From: Bacillus sp. N1-1 | Lineage (GTDB): Bacteria; Bacillota; Bacilli; Bacillales; Guptibacillaceae | Direction: 5' to 3' | Length of the DNA stretch: 64,000 nt | Assembly (NCBI RefSeq): GCF_009818105.1 | Contig: NZ_CP046564.1 | Span: forward strand, 434,001 to 498,000 | Position numbers and translations under genes: made by a program | Notes under the pieces: generated by a model | Told to the model about the DNA's origin: nothing | The model's input: only the letters and a program-made list of their open reading frames with translations | Databases searched by the model: none | In this document: positions 34,164 to 42,230 of the stretch, one piece after another | How positions within the stretch are numbered: the first letter of the stretch is position 1 | How the letters are laid out: each line of letters starts with the position of its first letter

Positions 34164-35564
34164 TTGTTGGATAACAAAAAGGTGAAAGGGACAGGGCTTA
34201 CGAATGGTCAAACGATTCCTTTAACAATTAAACGATTAGGAATAAACGGAGAAGGTGTAGGATTCTTTAAGAGAACTGTTGTTTTTGTACCAGGAGCACT
34301 GCCTGGGGAAGAAATTACAGCTGAAGTGACAAAAGTTTTCCCTAACCGAGCAGAAGCCAAAGTAAAGCGGCTTCGTAAAAAGTCAAAGGATCGTGTTACT
34401 CCTCCATGTCCTGTTTATGAAGAATGTGGTGGATGTCAGCTACAACATATGAGTTATCAGGCTCAATTACGTGAGAAGCGTGATATCGTGATTCAGTCAT
34501 TTGAGCGGCATGCAAAATTAGGTGAAAACGATTTAACTATAAAACCCGTTATCGGAATGGAAGATCCATGGAATTATCGAAACAAGAGCCAGCTGCAGGT
34601 CAGAAAGCAAAAAGGGAAGGTCATTGCGGGGTTATACGGCGCGGGTTCTCATGAACTTGTTGAACTGACAAACTGCCTTGTTCAACATCCTGAAACAAAT
34701 CGCGTTACACGTCAGGTTGTAAACATTTTACAAGATTTAAACATTTCAATTTATCATGAAAAGAAGCGAAATGGTCTTGTTCGGACCATTGTGACAAGAG
34801 TGGGGTTTGAAACCGGTCAAATTCAACTTGTTCTTATTACTTCAGAAGAAACGATTCCTAGGAAAGAATTGTTGATTAAAGAAATTAAGAAAAGACTGCC
34901 AGAAGTTAGGTCCGTTATTCAAAATGTTAATGGGAAACGAACTTCGCTAATATTTGGTGAGAAAACTCTTTTATTAGAAGGTGAAGAAGTGATTCAAGAG
35001 TCATTAGGTGATTTGAATTTCGAATTATCTGCGCGTGCTTTCTTCCAACTTAATCCACGTCAAACCGTAAAACTATATGATGAAGTGAAAAAGGCCGCTA
35101 ATCTGACTGGTAACGAAAATATCATTGATGCTTATTGTGGAGTGGGCACAATTGGTCTTTGGCTTGCTGAGGAAGCCAAAGAAGTAAGAGGAATGGACGT
35201 CATCAAAGAGTCAATTGATGATGCAAGGGAGAATGCTCGAAGACACGGTTATGAGTCAAAAATGACTTATGATGTTGGAAAAGCAGAAGAAGTTGTACCG
35301 AAGTGGATAAAAGAAGGGTTTAAGCCGAATGTTATCGTGGTGGATCCACCTAGAACAGGTTGTGATGATACTTTATTAGCTACGATGGTGAAAGCGAAAG
35401 CAGATCGCATTGTTTATGTATCGTGTAATCCTTCTACTTTGGCAAAAGATGCTAGCTACTTAATGAAAAAAGGATATAAGCTGGAGCAATTGCAGCCAGT
35501 TGATATGTTTCCACAAACAAGTCATATAGAAGTAGTATCCGTTTTCAAGAAAAAACAGCGCTAA
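34164..35564 (+). CDS. rlmD: 23S rRNA (uracil-C5)-methyltransferase, RlmD/TrmA family (YfjO type)
   Basis: A 466-residue m5U methyltransferase: N-terminal TRAM domain (about 15-72), an iron-sulphur cluster site with Cys82, Cys88 and Cys91 ([10 protein letters not shown]) and Cys near 166, SAM motif [19 protein letters not shown], and the catalytic cysteine in [13 protein letters not shown]. It methylates a uridine of 23S rRNA or tRNA; the exact position cannot be read from the sequence. Two adjacent TTG codons (34164, 34167) follow AAGGAGAG. A DnaA-box cluster follows the gene. Confidence 0.9.
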   Translation: MLDNKKVKGTGLTNGQTIPLTIKRLGINGEGVGFFKRTVVFVPGALPGEEITAEVTKVFPNRAEAKVKRLRKKSKDRVTPPCPVYEECGGCQLQHMSYQAQLREKRDIVIQSFERHAKLGENDLTIKPVIGMEDPWNYRNKSQLQVRKQKGKVIAGLYGAGSHELVELTNCLVQHPETNRVTRQVVNILQDLNISIYHEKKRNGLVRTIVTRVGFETGQIQLVLITSEETIPRKELLIKEIKKRLPEVRSVIQNVNGKRTSLIFGEKTLLLEGEEVIQESLGDLNFELSARAFFQLNPRQTVKLYDEVKKAANLTGNENIIDAYCGVGTIGLWLAEEAKEVRGMDVIKESIDDARENARRHGYESKMTYDVGKAEEVVPKWIKEGFKPNVIVVDPPRTGCDDTLLATMVKAKADRIVYVSCNPSTLAKDASYLMKKGYKLEQLQPVDMFPQTSHIEVVSVFKKKQR

Positions 35565-35625
35565 AATCGTCAGTCGCGTAGTCTCGACTGAAAAGCGAAA
35601 ATAGTCATCAACAATTTCCACAGAC

Positions 35626-35786
35626 TTATACACACGTTAAAAAGAGTTTACACGCATTACTAACAAATTTATCAACATTATCCACAAAAAATGCAGATAT
35701 TATCAACAGTTTTAGATGTTAATAAATTTTCCCGTTGTGTCGAGGATCATGAAATGTTGTCCACATTATTAACAACTTGTGGATAA
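35626..35786. promoter_or_regulatory. Cluster of DnaA boxes
   Basis: Seven 9-mers at or one base from the TTATNCACA consensus: 35626 (TTATACACA, exact), 35669 (TTATCAACA), 35678 (TTATCCACA, exact), 35700 (TTATCAACA), 35757 (TTGTCCACA), 35766 (TTATTAACA), and on the minus strand 35778-35786 (TGTGGATAA, exact). Two pairs lie head to tail with no gap. No coding sequence occupies 35565-35856. Known families of such clusters titrate or redirect the initiator DnaA; that role here is inference. Confidence 0.75.
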
Positions 35787-35826
35787 CATGTTGTTAACTT
35801 CAGAATTGCATTTTTGTTCTGAATAT

Positions 35827-35853
35827 AAAAAGGGACCATTGCGGTCCCTTTTT
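35827..35853. terminator. Terminator between the DnaA-box region and a small minus-strand gene
   Basis: AAAAAGGGACC pairs with GGTCCCTTTTT across ATTGC, usable on both strands. Confidence 0.85.
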
Positions 35854-35856
35854 ATG

Positions 35857-36027
35857 TTATTTGTTTTTCTTGTTACGCTGATCTGCTGCTCGTGCTCTTT
35901 CTGCTGCTTTCGCATCAGCTGAATCGAATTCACTTGCAAATTCTACATCTTCGTTTTGTGCTGATGGAATTGGGTTTTTAGCCTGACGTTTTTGTTTACC
36001 TTCTGAATAATTTGGACGTTTTGCCAT
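35857..36027 (-). CDS. Small SASP-like protein with a germination-protease site
   Basis: A 56-residue, Ala- and Lys-rich protein beginning MAKRPNYSEGKQKRQ and containing VEFASEFDSADAKAA. EFASEF is the sequence that the spore germination protease GPR cuts in small acid-soluble spore proteins, and the segment parallels EFASETDAQEVKA in the gamma-type SASP of this same window. AGGAG stands nine bases before ATG 36027 and a terminator follows. I do not know a named family; a spore-core protein is the likely reading. Confidence 0.75.
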   Translation of the reverse strand: MAKRPNYSEGKQKRQAKNPIPSAQNEDVEFASEFDSADAKAAERARAADQRNKKNK

Positions 36028-36107
36028 CTTAATCAGCTCCTGTAAATGTGTTTGGAGAGGTTCTCTCCACTCATTAGGATGGCTTTTTATCAGTTAATTA
36101 TTCATAT

Positions 36108-36221
36108 TTACTTATGACCAGCCCTGTCAGCGCGTTTAAATTCACGCCCAAAAAGTACATCTTGTGTTTTTGTTAACGTCATTTTGGATTCTTTGTTATC
36201 TCTGCCTTTCCGTTTATCCAC
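36108..36221 (-). CDS. yfhE: YfhE-like small protein
   Basis: A 37-residue basic protein ending LTKTQDVLFGREFKRADRAG, similar to the short Bacillus YfhE protein (LxxTQEVLYxREFKxAD). GTG 36221 follows GAGAGGG by six bases; the frame remains open to 36323 but without a ribosome site. It lies in the yfh neighbourhood (yfhF, recX, yfhH, sspK, yfhJ, yfhP follow). Function unknown. Confidence 0.65.
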   Translation of the reverse strand: MDKRKGRDNKESKMTLTKTQDVLFGREFKRADRAGHK

Positions 36222-36324
36222 AATAATCCCTCTCTTCTTTAAGATGGTACTAGCATTGCCATCCAAAAAAGTTCTATGCACATGTGGACAAAGGACATGT
36301 GCAAACGATTTGTTGTTAGTCAAC

Positions 36325-36351
36325 TAAAAAAAGTTCCTCTGAAAGGAACTT
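36325..36351 (-). terminator. Terminator of the GNAT gene
   Basis: AAGTTCCT (36331-36338) pairs with AGGAACTT (36344-36351); an A run on the plus strand gives the U tract of the minus-strand transcript. Confidence 0.78.
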
Positions 36352-36904
36352 ATGCTTCCATTTGAATCTCAACAGAGTCTATTCCCTCACGCATCACATG
36401 TAGGTGGTAATTGTCGCGTTCGATTTCATATAAATGATATGATTTTTCTCCGGCGTTGATTTTCTGATAAATTTCTGGCCATTTGTTATTGGCTTTTTCA
36501 ACATATGGGATTTTTTCTGCTGCTTTTTGCGAGCGCGTATTTTCCTTGTTGATCCTCATAAAAATGGTTTTGATTTGCTTATCAAAAAACAACTCGTTGA
36601 AAAAGGCTTCTTTTGCAAGTTGATTATACCCTTTGCCGTGATAGGGGGTGCCGATCCAGGTTCCGAGAAATCCAGTTTCTTGTTCAATATCATACAGATT
36701 AATCGTACCAATTGGGTTACCCCATTCATCAAGAATGGTACGAGAAACAAGCTCACCCTGTTCCTCAGCTTCAATTAGCTGTTTTGTTAAGAACAAATAC
36801 TCTTCGTAAGAACTTGCTTTATGACGCACGAATGGGAAGACAGCTGGGTCAACCATCAAGTCAAATAGCACATGACATTCCGACAGGTCACGATGTTTAA
36901 TCAT
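36350..36904 (-). CDS. GNAT family N-acetyltransferase
   Basis: A 184-residue acetyltransferase of the RimJ/RimL-like group: LWIGTPY-type motif A is present as TWIGTPYHGKGYNQLAKEAF, with FMRINKENTRSQKAAEKI following it. Substrate unknown; relatives modify ribosomal proteins, polyamines or antibiotics. ATG 36904 follows ACAGGAGGG; the open frame upstream to 36991 runs through the hairpin region and is not coding. Its leader contains two competing hairpins and a tRNA-like sequence. Confidence 0.87.
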   Translation of the reverse strand: MIKHRDLSECHVLFDLMVDPAVFPFVRHKASSYEEYLFLTKQLIEAEEQGELVSRTILDEWGNPIGTINLYDIEQETGFLGTWIGTPYHGKGYNQLAKEAFFNELFFDKQIKTIFMRINKENTRSQKAAEKIPYVEKANNKWPEIYQKINAGEKSYHLYEIERDNYHLHVMREGIDSVEIQMEA

Positions 36905-36918
36905 GAGTTTCCCTCCTG

Positions 36919-36979
36919 TCGAGGGCAGACGAATCCCCACCCTCGAATAATAGTATGTTGAATTATTATTCGGGGTGGG
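36919..36979 (-). promoter_or_regulatory. Two mutually exclusive hairpins in the leader of the GNAT gene
   Basis: Hairpin A: 36936-36952 pairs with 36964-36979 (CCCACCC..GAATAATA with TATTATTC..GGGTGGG, one bulge, 11-base loop). Hairpin B: TCGAGGG (36919-36925) with CCCTCGA (36940-36946). They share 36940-36946, so only one can form. B ends four bases before the GGAGG ribosome site on the minus-strand RNA. Confidence 0.45.
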
Positions 36980-37035
36980 AATCGAACCCACTAGGACCAG
37001 TCATTGCTGGTGGCGCACCAATTGCCTTCCCATAT
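36967..37035 (-). ncRNA. tRNA-like element, probably a tRNA remnant
   Basis: Read on the minus strand from 37035, 69 bases fold as a tRNA: acceptor ATATGGG with CCCGAAT (one mismatch), a D arm GGC-loop-GCC with AATTGG in the loop, an anticodon-like arm ACCAG-CAATGA-CTGGT, four-base variable loop, and a perfect T arm GTGGG-TTCGATT-CCCAC. The anticodon loop has six bases and no T at the second position, and no CCA is encoded. It is therefore not a normal tRNA; a decayed or repurposed tRNA is the best reading. Confidence 0.45.
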
Positions 37036-37184
37036 TCAGATATGAAGTTGTTAGTTCATTTTATTTTAATTACAAAAGTATCATACTCGATTTATTCAAA
37101 AAAAGATACTAGTTTTTCGCGTATTTTTCTTAGTGAAATGTAAACTTTTTGTAAGCCTCTATGTGACAAGAAAACCATAGTAAT

Positions 37185-38300
37185 TTAACGAATAATATTC
37201 CCGTTAATCATGGTTAAAAGAGGGCGAGCATCATACTGAAAAGGATGATTGGACCAGAGTACTAAGTCGGCATCTTTTCCGACTTCAATGCTGCCAATTC
37301 GATGGTCAACGCCAAGGCTTTTTGCGGGATTAAGGGTAATGCCTTCAATGGCTTTTTCTTCACTTAATCCTTCTCTAACCGCAAGTGCTGCACAAATGTT
37401 TAAGTATTGGATCGGAACGTACGGATGATCTGTTGTAATCGACACTTCAATCCCATGACTATTTAAGATTCCATAAGTAGCCCATGTCTTATTTTTAAGT
37501 TCGATTTTAGAACGTCTGGTCATTGATGGTCCTACGGTTACTTTCAGGTTTTGTCCACTAAGTTCATCGGCAATAAGATGTCCTTCTGTACAATGCTCAA
37601 TTCTGAGATCGAGATTAAATTCCCTGGCAAAGCGAACGGCTGTTAAGATATCATCAGCTCGATGAGCGTGTATTCTAACAGGGATTTCTCGATTGAGCGC
37701 TGCAATTATAGGTGCTATACGCGGATGCTCTTTTTGATTTGAGCGACTTGCATCATAGAATGCTTCACGCAGTAATCCCATAATGCCCATTCGGGTAATT
37801 GAGTCATTGTTTGATTGACTATGCACTCGTTTGGGATTTTCTCCTAAGGCAATTTTAAGTCCAGCTATTTCTCTTACAATCATTTTCTCTACATTTTTTC
37901 CATGTGTTTTTAAAACAGTCGTTAAGCCGCCAATAATATTGGCGCTCCCAGGCATAACTTGAACGGAGGTAACACCAAAGGCAATGGCATCTTTAAAGCC
38001 AACGTCTAATGGATTAACACCATCAAGCGCTCTCACATGGGGCGTTAGAGCTTCTACCGTTTCATTGGCATCATTTCCAGCCCAGCCAGTCCCTTCATCA
38101 TATAGCCCCAAATGTGTGTGAGCATCAATGAACCCAGGAAAAAGATGATACCCCTTCCCGTCAATAACTGTCATTTCAGGTTCCTCAGGTATAGACGGGG
38201 ATATTTTATGGATAAGACCGTCTTTAACGAGAACATCAGCACATGGTAGTAATGGGGAAGCAACCGGATAGACGCGAGCTTGCTTAAATAATATTGTCAT
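37185..38300 (-). CDS. Amidohydrolase family protein
   Basis: A 371-residue metallo-dependent hydrolase of the imidazolonepropionase-like group. It has the metal-binding HLFPGFIDAHTHLGL, IHAHRADDI, RIEHCTEGHLI and the late aspartate in VSITTDHPYVP, and ends with GKDADLVLWSNHPF as in this superfamily. The natural substrate is unknown. ATG 38300 follows GGTG six bases upstream; a GTG at 38309 is the alternative. No pathway genes are adjacent. Confidence 0.88.
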   Translation of the reverse strand: MTILFKQARVYPVASPLLPCADVLVKDGLIHKISPSIPEEPEMTVIDGKGYHLFPGFIDAHTHLGLYDEGTGWAGNDANETVEALTPHVRALDGVNPLDVGFKDAIAFGVTSVQVMPGSANIIGGLTTVLKTHGKNVEKMIVREIAGLKIALGENPKRVHSQSNNDSITRMGIMGLLREAFYDASRSNQKEHPRIAPIIAALNREIPVRIHAHRADDILTAVRFAREFNLDLRIEHCTEGHLIADELSGQNLKVTVGPSMTRRSKIELKNKTWATYGILNSHGIEVSITTDHPYVPIQYLNICAALAVREGLSEEKAIEGITLNPAKSLGVDHRIGSIEVGKDADLVLWSNHPFQYDARPLLTMINGNIIR

Positions 38301-38461
38301 CTCATTCACCTATTATCTATTAGTTTTAATGTTTGACATAGCCGTTATTATGTTTTTATATAGTATAGCCATTATCGGGAAAGGTTGCTATATAATCGAG
38401 TGTAGACAGCTAAGAATTGTATTAATCGGTTTTAAGGGCATTTATAGGCTTGGTAAGTTAT

Positions 38462-38493
38462 AAAAAAACCTGCTGATATTATACCAGCAGGTT
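38462..38493 (-). terminator. Terminator of yfhF
   Basis: ACCTGCTG (38468-38475) pairs with CAGCAGGT (38485-38492), with the A run giving a U tract on the minus strand. Confidence 0.82.
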
Positions 38494-39381
38494 CTCGAGA
38501 GCATCTTTTAATTTAATATAGCGGAAAGGGTAGCCGAGTTCTTTCGCTTTTTGTGGTAGGACACATTGACCTTTTAACACAATTCCACTCTTTTCTCCTA
38601 AAGCAGCCTGCACTGGCGCTTCTGGAACAGGCATCCAGTGTGGTCGATTGAGTACTTCACCGACCGTTTTACCAAAATCATTCATTCTTTTTGGTTCAGG
38701 TGCCGTAACGTTTAATGGTCCTTGAACTGATTCATGATCGACGGCAAATCTGATCATTCCAACAACGTCCATGATATGTACCCAGGAATACCATTGACGT
38801 CCGTCTCCAAGTTTTCCACCCATAAATAATTTATATGGGAGTACCATTAATGGAAGTGCACCTTCTTCGCCAAGAATAACGCCAAACCGAGCAAGAACTG
38901 TTCTTACACCGTGATTTTGTGCTTTCATTGCTTCATTTTCCCATTTTCTTGAAACATCAGCCAGAAAATCTGAGCCGGGATCTGTATCATTTTCCGTAAA
39001 TGATTGATCAAGAGAGGAGCCATAAAAGCCAATCGCCGAAGCGTTTACAAGTACGCGAGGTTTTTGATCAAGTTTGTCTATGATTGAAGTGATCTCTCTA
39101 GTTGCGGAGATACGACTATCGAGAATACGTTGTTTCCGCTCTTCCGTCCATCGTCCACTATTGATCGACTCGCCGGCTAAATTAATAAATGCATGAATAT
39201 TAGGCAGTTCTTTTTCAGGCTCAGCGTCGTCCTGCAACCATTTCACATATGTAACACCTTTTTTGACAGGTTTGTTTGCAGGATTACGTGTTAGGATATA
39301 CACAGAGTGCCCATCATTAACAAATGACTCAGTTAGAGCGCTTCCGACAAAACCTGTTCCCCCGGTGATCGCAATGTTCAT
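38479..39381 (-). CDS. yfhF: YfhF, TIGR01777 family NAD(P)-binding oxidoreductase
   Basis: A 300-residue extended SDR-like protein (epimerase family) with ITGGTGFVGSALTESF at the N terminus, NLAGESINSGRWTEERKQRI, a VLVNASAIGFYGS segment with the catalytic Tyr region, and a C-terminal DUF1731-type part with NRPHWMPVPEAPVQAALGE. Function is unknown; E. coli YfcH and plant relatives belong here. GGAGG precedes the start. It lies head to head with recX as in the yfh cluster. Confidence 0.93.
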   Translation of the reverse strand: MNIAITGGTGFVGSALTESFVNDGHSVYILTRNPANKPVKKGVTYVKWLQDDAEPEKELPNIHAFINLAGESINSGRWTEERKQRILDSRISATREITSIIDKLDQKPRVLVNASAIGFYGSSLDQSFTENDTDPGSDFLADVSRKWENEAMKAQNHGVRTVLARFGVILGEEGALPLMVLPYKLFMGGKLGDGRQWYSWVHIMDVVGMIRFAVDHESVQGPLNVTAPEPKRMNDFGKTVGEVLNRPHWMPVPEAPVQAALGEKSGIVLKGQCVLPQKAKELGYPFRYIKLKDALENLLV

Positions 39382-39514
39382 ATTATTTTCCTCCTAAGCG
39401 TGCGCGATGTACTTCTATTACTTCTTTACCCATAATCATAATCCTTTAATCAAATGCTCAAACTTAATGGCTAATTTCATAAAGTGCTACAATGGAACTG
39501 GAGGTGAGTGCATC

Positions 39515-40321
39515 GTGAAGGTTACACGAATAACGACTCAGAAAAATAATAATGAGCGTTTTTCAATATTTATTGATAAAGGATCTGGTGAAGAGTTCGG
39601 TTTCGGAGTGGATCAGGATGTTTTGATTAGCTTTGGTCTCCGAAAAGGTGTTGAATTAACTGACGAAATGCTTGAAGGCATTCAGTTTGAGGACCAGATA
39701 AAAAAGGGCATGAATTACGCTTTGAATTATCTATCTTACCGGATGCGCTCAGAAAAAGAAGTGAAAGATTACCTTCTAAAAAAAGAGGTGCCAGAAGAAG
39801 CATTTCCGAAGATAATTGAAAAGCTTAAACGCTATGGCTATATAAATGATCTTGAGTTCGCAATCGCATTTGTAAGAACCAAGATAAATGCGGGTGGAAA
39901 AGGGCCGTTTGTTATTGCACAAGAACTTAACCAAAAAGGGGTTACTAAACCAATGATTGATAAATCACTTGAAGAATATTCTTATGAACAGCAGCTTGAG
40001 ATTGCTAAAAATTTAGCTGAAAAGAAAGCGTCAAAGCTTAAGAAGTCTTCAGCAACGGAACAAAAACAGAAAGTGAACCAGGAGCTGAGAGCAAAAGGAT
40101 TCGACCGAGATATTATTCAAGAAGTGATGGAGCAAATCAATTTAGATAAAGGCGATAATGAAGAATGGGAAGCCCTCGTTATGCAAGCTCAAAAAGCCGA
40201 ACGTCGCTACAGTAAGCTAGGACGTAGAGAATTTGATCAAAAGATGAAGCAGTTTTTGTATCGTAAAGGATTCCCATTTCCACTAATTAATAAGTACCTT
40301 GAAGAATTTAACGATCAATAA
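39515..40321 (+). CDS. recX: RecX, regulator of RecA
   Basis: A 268-residue, helix-rich protein of three-helix repeats typical of long Bacillus RecX (YfhG): ALNYLSYRMRSEKEVKDYLL, KRYGYINDLEFAIAFV and KGFPFPLINKYLEEF at the end. RecX binds RecA filaments and modulates strand exchange. GTG 39515 follows GGAGGTGAG at 39501-39509; a longer open frame reaches back to 39407 but is not supported. Its last 14 bases overlap the end of the converging SDR gene. Confidence 0.93.
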   Translation: MKVTRITTQKNNNERFSIFIDKGSGEEFGFGVDQDVLISFGLRKGVELTDEMLEGIQFEDQIKKGMNYALNYLSYRMRSEKEVKDYLLKKEVPEEAFPKIIEKLKRYGYINDLEFAIAFVRTKINAGGKGPFVIAQELNQKGVTKPMIDKSLEEYSYEQQLEIAKNLAEKKASKLKKSSATEQKQKVNQELRAKGFDRDIIQEVMEQINLDKGDNEEWEALVMQAQKAERRYSKLGRREFDQKMKQFLYRKGFPFPLINKYLEEFNDQ

Positions 40322-40979
40322 AAATTTCTTTCTGCCCCTTATCTTCCTCAATGATTTGTCTTGCTTTCTCTGAAGCTGACTTTAATCTAGTGGGATCAGA
40401 TATATGGTTCGAATGAGACCAGAAAGGGGTATTCATTCCACCCATATAGACCGCCGTAGCGCTTACACCTGTGCTTTCAAGTTCTTTCCACAGGCTCTCT
40501 GTAAATCCTCTCACAGCATATTTTGAGGCCACATAAACAGTTTCATGTTTCTTTCCTTTCAAGCCTGCCGTAGAGATGATATTCATAATGCGCCCTTTAT
40601 TTTCTTTTAATATCGGCAGAAATGCTTGGGTTGTGAAAATCGTCCCTTTTACATTTGTATCTATGACATGATGAATGTCTGAAATCGTTATCTCTTCTAA
40701 AGAACCGAATGTCCCTATTCCGGCATTATTTACAAGAAGATCAATGCTAAGGTCATCTTCTTTCAGTTTCTTAGTCAAATGCGCTAGATCATCAGGGTTT
40801 GTAATGTCGCATTGGTAGCTCAGACATGTCGCGTTTTCTTTCTCGATATGTTGACAGATAGAGGTAAGTTTTTCTTTTGTTCTTCCTACTAATACCATAC
40901 GATGTCCCTCTTTTGCCCAGCACTTTGCAAGTTCAGCGCCGAGGCCAGACCCAGCACCCGTAATTAAGATGGTTTTCAT
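40308..40979 (-). CDS. Short-chain dehydrogenase/reductase
   Basis: A 223-residue SDR: cofactor motif TGAGSGLGAELAK, NNAG in LLVNNAGIGTFG, catalytic Ser in MNIISTAGLKG and YVASKYA as the Tyr-Lys pair. Arg in VGRTKEK after strand 2 suggests NADPH. Substrate unknown. No counterpart in the B. subtilis yfh cluster comes to mind. It converges on recX, overlapping it by 14 bases, with no terminator visible between them. Confidence 0.9.
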   Translation of the reverse strand: MKTILITGAGSGLGAELAKCWAKEGHRMVLVGRTKEKLTSICQHIEKENATCLSYQCDITNPDDLAHLTKKLKEDDLSIDLLVNNAGIGTFGSLEEITISDIHHVIDTNVKGTIFTTQAFLPILKENKGRIMNIISTAGLKGKKHETVYVASKYAVRGFTESLWKELESTGVSATAVYMGGMNTPFWSHSNHISDPTRLKSASEKARQIIEEDKGQKEIFIDR

Positions 40980-41074
40980 AGTAAATCACTCCTTGATGTA
41001 AGCGTAGCATATTTTTGTCAGGAAGCAGAAAATAAACTATACTTGGGGGAAGAATAGAGTAGTGGAGGTTAAGA

Positions 41075-41395
41075 ATGGAAAAGCGTTTCAGTGAAATGAG
41101 TGAGCAGGAATTACGAAGTGAAATAGCACTTCTTAGTGAAAAAGCACGTCGAGCTGAGCAGATGGGAATGGTGAATGAATTTGCTGTTCATGAACGCAGA
41201 ATAGCCCTTGCAAAATCCTATTTAATGAACCCTGAGAACTTTGCTCCAGGTGAGAAGTATGAAATAGATGGCGACCCAGGTTCAACATTTACAATCGACT
41301 ATATGAACGGAACGTTTGCCTGGGGATATCGTGAGGGAAATAAGGAAATAGAAGCATTTCCTATCTCGATGCTCATTGAAAAAGAGCAGCAGTAA
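41075..41395 (+). CDS. yfhH: YfhH family protein (DUF1811)
   Basis: A 106-residue protein: a charged helical N-terminal half (KRFSEMSEQELRSEIALLSE) and a small beta C-terminal half with GDPGSTFTIDYMNGTFAWGY, the pattern of DUF1811/YfhH. Function unknown; placed as in the B. subtilis yfhG-yfhH order after recX. AGTGGAGG precedes the start. Confidence 0.9.
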   Translation: MEKRFSEMSEQELRSEIALLSEKARRAEQMGMVNEFAVHERRIALAKSYLMNPENFAPGEKYEIDGDPGSTFTIDYMNGTFAWGYREGNKEIEAFPISMLIEKEQQ

Positions 41396-41404
41396 TGCTG
41401 CTCT
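41382..41404 (+). terminator. Hairpin at the end of yfhH
   Basis: GAGCAGCA pairs with TGCTGCTC across GTAA and includes the stop codon; the T run is poor, so termination may be partial. Confidence 0.6.
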
Positions 41405-41419
41405 CTTCATTTCTCATTT

Positions 41420-41578
41420 CTAAGATCGTTTTCGCGTTTGCACTTGAAGAACGATATCGTTATACGTTTGCTTTGATTGTCCATTTACCTGATTGTGCGC
41501 GTGTTTTGGGTTTGCAGTTGGAGATTGGAATGGATCCTCATATTTCGGGTGAAGCCGATTTCGGTTATTTTTACCCAT
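41420..41578 (-). CDS. ypzG: YpzG-like small protein
   Basis: A 52-residue protein with ANPKHAHNQVNGQSKQTYND and a C-terminal TRKRS. The NPKHA and QVNG elements mark the short YpzG family of Bacillus, of unknown function, often beside spore proteins. GGAGG stands eight bases before ATG 41578. It lies just downstream of sspK on the same strand and may share its transcript. Missed by length cut-offs of ORF callers. Confidence 0.78.
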   Translation of the reverse strand: MGKNNRNRLHPKYEDPFQSPTANPKHAHNQVNGQSKQTYNDIVLQVQTRKRS

Positions 41579-41603
41579 AGCTGCTGCCTCCTATATGAGA
41601 AAA

Positions 41604-41759
41604 TTATCCCTGACGGTTGCCTGTACGATTAGACGCGCTCATGCGCTCCTGTGGATGAGTGTTAATCGATCCGTCAGCTCGTTTCGATGCATATTCTTCT
41701 TTTGCGCGTGGTTCTCCAGAAAATTTCGCATCTGGAAAACCGGTTTTTTTGTTTCTCAT
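41604..41759 (-). CDS. sspK: Small acid-soluble spore protein K
   Basis: A 51-residue protein beginning [19 protein letters not shown] and ending with [13 protein letters not shown], the full pattern of SspK, a minor SASP made in the forespore. ATG 41759 follows AAAGGGG; the frame extends 14 codons further without a start signal. It is transcribed divergently from yfhJ, as in B. subtilis. Confidence 0.93.
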   Translation of the reverse strand: MRNKKTGFPDAKFSGEPRAKEEYASKRADGSINTHPQERMSASNRTGNRQG

Positions 41760-41888
41760 CTTTGTGCGCCCCTTTCCAATATCGTGTTGTGAAGCAGGCA
41801 CACAATTAGTATGCGAATCAGAACGTTATGTTATGTGTGGTTTATTTAATTTCTACGTTGAAAGTACAACATGAAAGGAGCATGCCTC

Positions 41889-42158
41889 ATGGAAGATCTA
41901 TTTCAAAGGCTTACTCATAACCTTCTTGAGAAAAACGACCATCTTTCTTATGGACAGGCAAGAACAATGGTGGAGTTACTGTGGGAGGATTTTGAATCAT
42001 CAAGAGCGAAGGCTGGAAGAGAGTATAAAGGTCAAGATGTAACAGAAAAAATCGTGAAACAGTGGATTGATTATTATGGACCAGTTCTTCATGATTTTAT
42101 GATGAATAATCCAAAATACAAAGGATATTTTGGAGACGATAGAAGTATAAAGCACTAA
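41889..42158 (+). CDS. yfhJ: YfhJ family (WVELL) protein
   Basis: An 89-residue protein with the LLWEDF segment of the family in MVELLWEDFESSRAK, followed by GREYKGQDVTEKIVKQWID and YGPVLHDF. Function unknown. ATG 41889 follows AAGGAG by eight bases; the upstream in-frame ATG 41871 overlaps that site and is less likely. A strong bidirectional terminator follows. Confidence 0.9.
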   Translation: MEDLFQRLTHNLLEKNDHLSYGQARTMVELLWEDFESSRAKAGREYKGQDVTEKIVKQWIDYYGPVLHDFMMNNPKYKGYFGDDRSIKH

Positions 42159-42161
42159 ATG

Positions 42162-42197
42162 GAAACCGGCTGGACATTTTTGTCCAGCCGGTTTCTT
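42162..42197. terminator. Bidirectional terminator between yfhJ and yfhP
   Basis: GAAACCGGCTGGACA pairs perfectly with TGTCCAGCCGGTTTC across TTTT. Confidence 0.88.
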
Positions 42198-42230
42198 ATA
42201 TAATCCTTTCAATGAGTCACTTAGCAGTGA

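Noticed and set aside
35565..35856. Chromosomal origin of replication
   Set aside because: DnaA boxes are dense, but dnaA, dnaN, rpmH, recF or gyr genes are not near, and the surrounding genes are the yfj/yfh block that lies away from oriC in Bacillus.
36919..36979. T-box riboswitch controlling the GNAT gene
   Set aside because: The minus strand has AGGGTGG, like the start of the T-box sequence, but ACCGCG does not follow and no long specifier stem I is visible upstream.
36955..37143. A 62-residue plus-strand ORF beginning MLNYYSGWESNPLG
   Set aside because: It is the antisense reading of the tRNA-like sequence, has no ribosome site, and such peptides are typical of translated tRNA regions.
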